This document shows, in pieces, positions 59,917-64,000 of a stretch of 64,000 nt of DNA. The stretch spans positions 1 to 64,000 of the forward strand of contig JAGBNC010000006.1 of the NCBI GenBank assembly GCA_017634595.1, written 5' to 3'. This stretch comes from Bacteroidales bacterium (lineage in GTDB: Bacteria; Bacteroidota; Bacteroidia; Bacteroidales; UBA932). The translations under genes and the position numbers were made by a program. The notes below the pieces were generated by a model that ran no database searches, was not told where the DNA came from, and saw only the letters and a program-made list of their open reading frames with translations. Position 1 is the stretch's first letter, and each line of letters opens with the position of its first letter.

Positions 59917-62034
59917 TTAGGACACGGCGACGGATATAAAGTTGGTGTTGATGGTGCGTGTTTCGATGACGTCGAAGCGCATGTCGGCCCCCGGCCCATG
60001 AGGATTTGCATTCCACCAGTAGCCGATATTGATGGTGCGCTCGAGGATTGGGGACAGCATACCTGCGTACGTGGGCGCAGGGATGAAGAAGTGTTTTTCT
60101 CCGCGGGAATATTCGTCATCATACACCGCCGCTATAGTGTGTTCGGGGTTTTGCTCCTGCACTTCTGCGACGGCCGTGTCTTTCTCGCTGTCCACGTATT
60201 TCCACTTGTACGATGCCGCCGGGACGGTGGTGGGTGCGTCTTCCTGCCCGTCCACGTAGTCTTTCAGGACGTAGAAGGCGGCAGAAAGGCACCGCACTTT
60301 ACGTCCCACTTCGTATCGGAGGGATACAGGTAGCAGCTTCTGACCGTCGAGCAGTTTCAGGGTGTACATACCGTATGACAGTATATCACCAACAGGAAGG
60401 TCAAACTGACCCTCGACTTTCACCAGATTGTTACGCAGCATCTTGTTGTAGCCGGCAAAGAACCGCTCGTACATCTCCGGAGCGTTGAGAGTGTATTTGC
60501 CGGGTCGCAGGTCCCCGTTGTTATCGTATTTCTGTGTCGTACCATAGAAATAGCGGCCGGAGACTATTGCCGAGAGGGAGCCGCGTCTGTGGTTTGAGCT
60601 GCTGCCTGAAACCGCTTCTGACGAGCCTCCGGTCGAGAAGCTTGTCTGGGTCGCCGTCCTGCCGGCATAGTCAACTATGATGATTTCCTGGTCTTCGTCT
60701 TTGCCGTTCGTAGAACCTTTCAGTCCGGTATTGCGGTGGGAGCGTTCACCGATGTACGGCATCAGGATACAGGCGTAGTCGCCGGCATATACCATCGGCG
60801 GCATGAGGTCTGCGGGCTGCAGCTGCTCTTCTTCCTGGGAATTATGGCGGTCATACCTGAAATAGTTCGTTCCGATGAGCCGCAAGGCTGGATTGCCACT
60901 GACGGAATGAAGATCCGCCTCGATCTCGTAATAACGTCCCGTGGGCCTGTCGAGCGTGATGCCCATCTCTGTGGAATCCTCGTTGACCACTCCGTACTTA
61001 TCCTTCAGCTCTTCGATTGTCTCCGCTGCGGGCGCGGCTCCTTCCAAGGATGTATCCGGGGTTATGACTATGCGGGACGACCTGCTGAACGAATATGCCG
61101 GGTGTCCGAGGACCTTACCCGTCAAGTCGAGGTCAAACGAGCCGGAGAGGATGTCTTCCAGAAGCACGATATCGACGGTGGATTCCGCCGGATGGACGAC
61201 AATCTGGGCGTGGAATTTAGCCCGGAGCCATTCCAGGATATCCTGCACAGTTTTGTTGGGAACGAGGTCCGAGCAGTCGATACGGCCGTTGCAGATGACG
61301 TCGGAGCAGTTATGAAGTAGGAGCAGCGTATTGAGTGCAGACTTCGTGCGGAAGCAGTTCGTTCCGATTGAATATCCGCACAAGGTGAACATGTCTTCCA
61401 GGAAGGCATAAAGCAGGTAGAACGGTGCAATGCCATATCCCTCGGGGACGGATACGCTTTCATCACCTTCAGTGACGATGCGCGGTGAGTGCTTCAGAGG
61501 GAATGTTTCCGGTAACGTTCCGGCGAATGATACCTCCGGTTCGTTGTTTACCTGATATCCTCCGGTCTCGCTGTGGTTAACGGACACAGGTATGAGGCGG
61601 AAGCGGGGGTCGGCGATAGCGCCGGCGTACACGTTGAAGAGATACGCATACCAGGCGGCCGGTGTGTTGTAGGTGGTAAGGACCTGCGTAGCGAAGAGTT
61701 CCTTGAGGTTCGTTTCCTTGTGGTTCGCGTACAGGTCTGAGTCTTCCAGGGCTATGGCGCATGTGATGCCGTCCAGGGACGCGCTCTCCACTACGAGCGT
61801 GCCTTTTTTCTGGAAGGCTCCGGCGGAGAGGATGGCCGGGAAGAGATTTGCAAATCGGGTGTTGCGCGCTATCCTCGTGGGGCGTTCCAATGCAGCCAGG
61901 TCGGCGGGCGTTGCCGGGATGGTGGCTGCTACGGAAGCGGCGCCGTCATCGGAGAAGAATGCGCTGTTCTGTTCTATCTCGAAGCTGAATCCCTCCGGGA
62001 GATTCAGGTCGCCATTGGGGACACGGAGTTTCAT
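59917..62034 (-). CDS. Phage tail-tip protein
   Basis: A 705-residue protein located between tape measure and fibre, the usual place of a tail-tip or distal tail protein. The N-terminus (MKLRVPNGDLNLPEGFSFEI) and long mixed alpha/beta sequence lack recognised motifs; SNHRRGSLSAIVSGRYF and LVKVEGQFDLPVGDILSYGM are examples of strands. The ATG overlaps the tape-measure stop (ATGA), so translation is coupled. Assigned by position. Confidence 0.68.
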   Translation of the reverse strand: MKLRVPNGDLNLPEGFSFEIEQNSAFFSDDGAASVAATIPATPADLAALERPTRIARNTRFANLFPAILSAGAFQKKGTLVVESASLDGITCAIALEDSDLYANHKETNLKELFATQVLTTYNTPAAWYAYLFNVYAGAIADPRFRLIPVSVNHSETGGYQVNNEPEVSFAGTLPETFPLKHSPRIVTEGDESVSVPEGYGIAPFYLLYAFLEDMFTLCGYSIGTNCFRTKSALNTLLLLHNCSDVICNGRIDCSDLVPNKTVQDILEWLRAKFHAQIVVHPAESTVDIVLLEDILSGSFDLDLTGKVLGHPAYSFSRSSRIVITPDTSLEGAAPAAETIEELKDKYGVVNEDSTEMGITLDRPTGRYYEIEADLHSVSGNPALRLIGTNYFRYDRHNSQEEEQLQPADLMPPMVYAGDYACILMPYIGERSHRNTGLKGSTNGKDEDQEIIIVDYAGRTATQTSFSTGGSSEAVSGSSSNHRRGSLSAIVSGRYFYGTTQKYDNNGDLRPGKYTLNAPEMYERFFAGYNKMLRNNLVKVEGQFDLPVGDILSYGMYTLKLLDGQKLLPVSLRYEVGRKVRCLSAAFYVLKDYVDGQEDAPTTVPAASYKWKYVDSEKDTAVAEVQEQNPEHTIAAVYDDEYSRGEKHFFIPAPTYAGMLSPILERTINIGYWWNANPHGPGADMRFDVIETRTINTNFISVAVS

Positions 62035-64000
62035 TTGCCTACGATTTTTTTAATTTCAGCGGCCACTTCCTGCTTGGCCGATGCCTGCGAGAATACCAGA
62101 TATGTCGGGAAAGGGAGCGCCTCTTTCAGTTCCGTGAGCAGTTCATACGTTCGCCGGATCAGTTCCATATCGTGCGAATTATTGGCCCTTTGCGCTGCCT
62201 GGTCCGGGCCGGTATAACCGCCGTCGGCGAACCCGCGTTGCCCAGAATGGTAATTGCCTGAAAGGCGCATACTTTCGAGGGTTGCAAAGGTAATCGGGTT
62301 AGCGCGGACCATGGCGGCCGGCGCGACCCACTCGTTGGCGTGGACGATGCCTACCGGCTGATAGTCATTGGCTCTTTTCTCCGTGAACCCTCCTTCGCTG
62401 TATCCAGTCGGCGTGCGGCTGCCGACGTTGACTGATGACGATGCAGACGACATATCCACCGATGAGTTCATGATGGCGTTGCGCTGCGCCACGATGGTGG
62501 CCACCTGGGCGGCAGTGGTGGCGGCAATGAGCGCGGCGGATACTGCGCCGCCGATAGGCCCAAGTTCCGCGAACCCCTGCATGACTGCGAGGGCGCCGGC
62601 GGCGATGGCCTTGGCTATCTCGATGCCCATGTTGATGTTGGCGTACCGCTTCTGCAGGTCAAGTTTCTTCTGCTCGTAGCCGGCTTCTATCTCTTCGCGT
62701 TTCTCGGCATTGTCCCCGGCCGCCGTCAGTTCGGCCTGCATCTGTGCCTCAAGCCTTGCGGCCTGCGCGTCCTGCAGGGCCTCTGTGAATGATGAGACCT
62801 GATCGACGTATTTCTGTGCCGTCTGGATGCCCTTCGTGTAGGGCTCGGTCATCAGTTCCGCCTGCTTTTTGGCATATCGGCGCACTATCTCCAGCCGTTT
62901 CTTCTGGAAGGCGTCTTCTGTTATGAGGTTGCTGTCAAGAAGCTCCTGGAGGGTGGTCATCTCATCCTCCATTTCCCTCTCCAGCGCAGCCATAGGGTTG
63001 AGCTCTTCGCTTATCTGCTGCGCTTTTTCAAGCAGCTCCGACCATCGCTGGTTGAATTCATCGGAGAGTTCGTCCAGGTACTCGTCTATTTCCTTCTGGA
63101 TATCAGCGTTTGATTCCTCGATCTGCTTGTCGAGCGAGGCATCAAGGCCGGCGGTGATTTTCGCCAGGTCCTGCTTCTGCTTGACGGAAAGGTCGAGCAG
63201 CTGCGCCTGCAGGTCGATGACGGACTGCTTGTGGCGTTCGCCTATGGCGATACGGTCCTTCAGGCTGTTTTCCTGGATGGCCGTGAGCCGGTTCTGGTAT
63301 TCAGTCTCCGAAATCTCGCCGTCGATGTACTGCTGCTTCGCCTGGTTCTGCAGGGCCTTGAAGTGTTCGTCGGACTTCCTGATGTCATCCTGGTAGGCTT
63401 TGTTCCGGGACTGTTGCGCTTCCTGGGCCAGCTGCTTACGCAGGGTGGATGCCTGCCGGTTCGAGCGCTGGGTGGAGCGCTCGTAGTTCACGTCAGCGTC
63501 GGTCATCTTCTTGCGCGCCTGCACATAGTCCGTGACCATCTGGTCGTTGCCCAGTTTGTATTTCTTTATGATGTCGGCCCAATACACTACGGAGCCGTCG
63601 GCGGCAGCTTTGAAGTCATTCAGCGACTGCACCGCTGCATCATACTGCCGTTTGAATTCCTCGTGCCGTTTGCCTGATGTGGATACCATCTTGCCGCCAA
63701 GCCGGTCAACTTCATCCTGCATCGTTTTGTACTGCTCCTGGTATTCCTGGGCCTGGCTGATCAGGGTAAGGTGGGAGTTGTATTCTTTGGTGAAGGATTC
63801 AAGCTCAGCATCTGTCAGTCCCGTCCGTTCCTCCAGGCGTTGCCGGTATGCCTGCATCTCTGCCTCCGCCACGTCCCTGCGGTTCTTGGCAATATCCTGC
63901 TGGATAGCGTCGTATTCTTCCGCGGCTCTTATTCGCTCCTGTGTGGACTTGGTGGAGTCCATCATGATCTTGCGCTGCTTTTCCGCTTCAAGGCTAAGGT
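62031..64000 (-). CDS. Tape measure protein, C-terminal part (cut by window edge)
   Basis: The frame stays open to the window edge, so the first visible ATG (63965) is not the true start. About 650 residues are seen: a very long coiled coil (about 1-450; heptads with Gln, Glu and Lys), then hydrophobic segments typical of tape measures (IAKAIAAGALAVMQGFAELG, GGAVSAALIAATTAAQVATI), and a C-terminal domain with YSEGGFTEKRANDYQPVGIV and HANEWVAPAAMVR. Tape measures set tail length and may act in DNA ejection. Coupled to the tail-tip gene (ATGA). Confidence 0.85.
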   Translation of the reverse strand, partial: LSLEAEKQRKIMMDSTKSTQERIRAAEEYDAIQQDIAKNRRDVAEAEMQAYRQRLEERTGLTDAELESFTKEYNSHLTLISQAQEYQEQYKTMQDEVDRLGGKMVSTSGKRHEEFKRQYDAAVQSLNDFKAAADGSVVYWADIIKKYKLGNDQMVTDYVQARKKMTDADVNYERSTQRSNRQASTLRKQLAQEAQQSRNKAYQDDIRKSDEHFKALQNQAKQQYIDGEISETEYQNRLTAIQENSLKDRIAIGERHKQSVIDLQAQLLDLSVKQKQDLAKITAGLDASLDKQIEESNADIQKEIDEYLDELSDEFNQRWSELLEKAQQISEELNPMAALEREMEDEMTTLQELLDSNLITEDAFQKKRLEIVRRYAKKQAELMTEPYTKGIQTAQKYVDQVSSFTEALQDAQAARLEAQMQAELTAAGDNAEKREEIEAGYEQKKLDLQKRYANINMGIEIAKAIAAGALAVMQGFAELGPIGGAVSAALIAATTAAQVATIVAQRNAIMNSSVDMSSASSSVNVGSRTPTGYSEGGFTEKRANDYQPVGIVHANEWVAPAAMVRANPITFATLESMRLSGNYHSGQRGFADGGYTGPDQAAQRANNSHDMELIRRTYELLTELKEALPFPTYLVFSQASAKQEVAAEIKKIVGK

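Larger units (their letters stand above)
45197..64000. mobile_element. Integrated tailed phage (partial), carrying a DGR
   Basis: Evidence: tyrosine recombinase beside tRNA-Pro; then only phage-type genes on the opposite strand: DUF6808-like protein, M15 endolysin, small membrane proteins, DGR, tail fibre, tail-tip and tape-measure genes. Capsid, terminase and replication genes must lie beyond the right edge. The exact left boundary (attachment core) cannot be fixed without the second copy. The structural genes are intact and large, so the phage may be functional. Confidence 0.85.

Overview
The window is a chromosomal segment of a moderately GC-rich Bacteroidales bacterium followed by about 19 kb of an integrated tailed phage. 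The assignment rests on the gene families (DUF3078, DUF6515, NamZ/DUF1343, a DUF4922-SpoIID fusion, an HU-CCDC81-type protein, a eukaryote-like ProRS), on many surface lipoproteins, and on promoters of the Bacteroidetes form TTTG-N19/21-TAnnTTTG. I cannot name a genus from sequence alone.

Chromosomal part (1-45,200). The left edge holds an infB-nusA-rimP operon on the minus strand, with TAATG stop/start couplings and a RimP that lacks its C-terminal domain. A pnuC-like transporter lies opposite it behind a strong palindrome. A frameshifted outer-membrane protein and a gene-poor patch follow. Next comes a long minus-strand envelope operon: OMPP1/FadL-like porin, lpxD, a short-chain dehydrogenase, an aldehyde dehydrogenase, lpxC, lpxA and a WbqC-like gene. 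proS, a DUF3078 outer-membrane protein and tilS run on the plus strand; tilS carries an in-frame 117-bp palindromic insert. From 16 to 26 kb there is a cell-wall group (M49 peptidase, murI, DUF6515, namZ, AmpG-like permease, DUF4922-SpoIID, Nudix, HU-like), ending at tRNA-Asn and a 51-bp tandem repeat. From 26.7 to 44.6 kb are two related calcineurin-like phosphoesterases, a glycerophosphodiester uptake group (GDPD, OPA-family permease, aldo/keto reductase), a histidine acid phosphatase, a GH31 glucosidase, a UvrA paralogue and an FAD oxidoreductase. tRNA-Glu and rpsT follow.

Prophage part (about 45,200-64,000 and beyond). A tyrosine recombinase sits just after tRNA-Pro(CGG), whose 3' end is the probable attachment site. 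All remaining phage genes run on the minus strand toward it. In transcription order they are: tape measure (cut by the window edge), tail-tip proteins, a 1362-residue fibre, two unknown proteins, a BppU-like fibre or baseplate protein, then a complete diversity-generating retroelement (DGR), then a lysis group (small membrane proteins, M15 endolysin, DUF6808-like protein).

The DGR is the standout. The target gene ends in a 114-bp variable repeat, followed by avd, a 114-bp template repeat and a reverse transcriptase with the DGR signature IGNLPSQ. The two repeats differ at 10 positions, and every one is an adenine in the template. The cassette probably diversifies the tip of a receptor-binding tail protein. 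Unusually, the template repeat is itself an open frame that overlaps the avd stop codon (TAATG) and continues without a stop into the reverse transcriptase.
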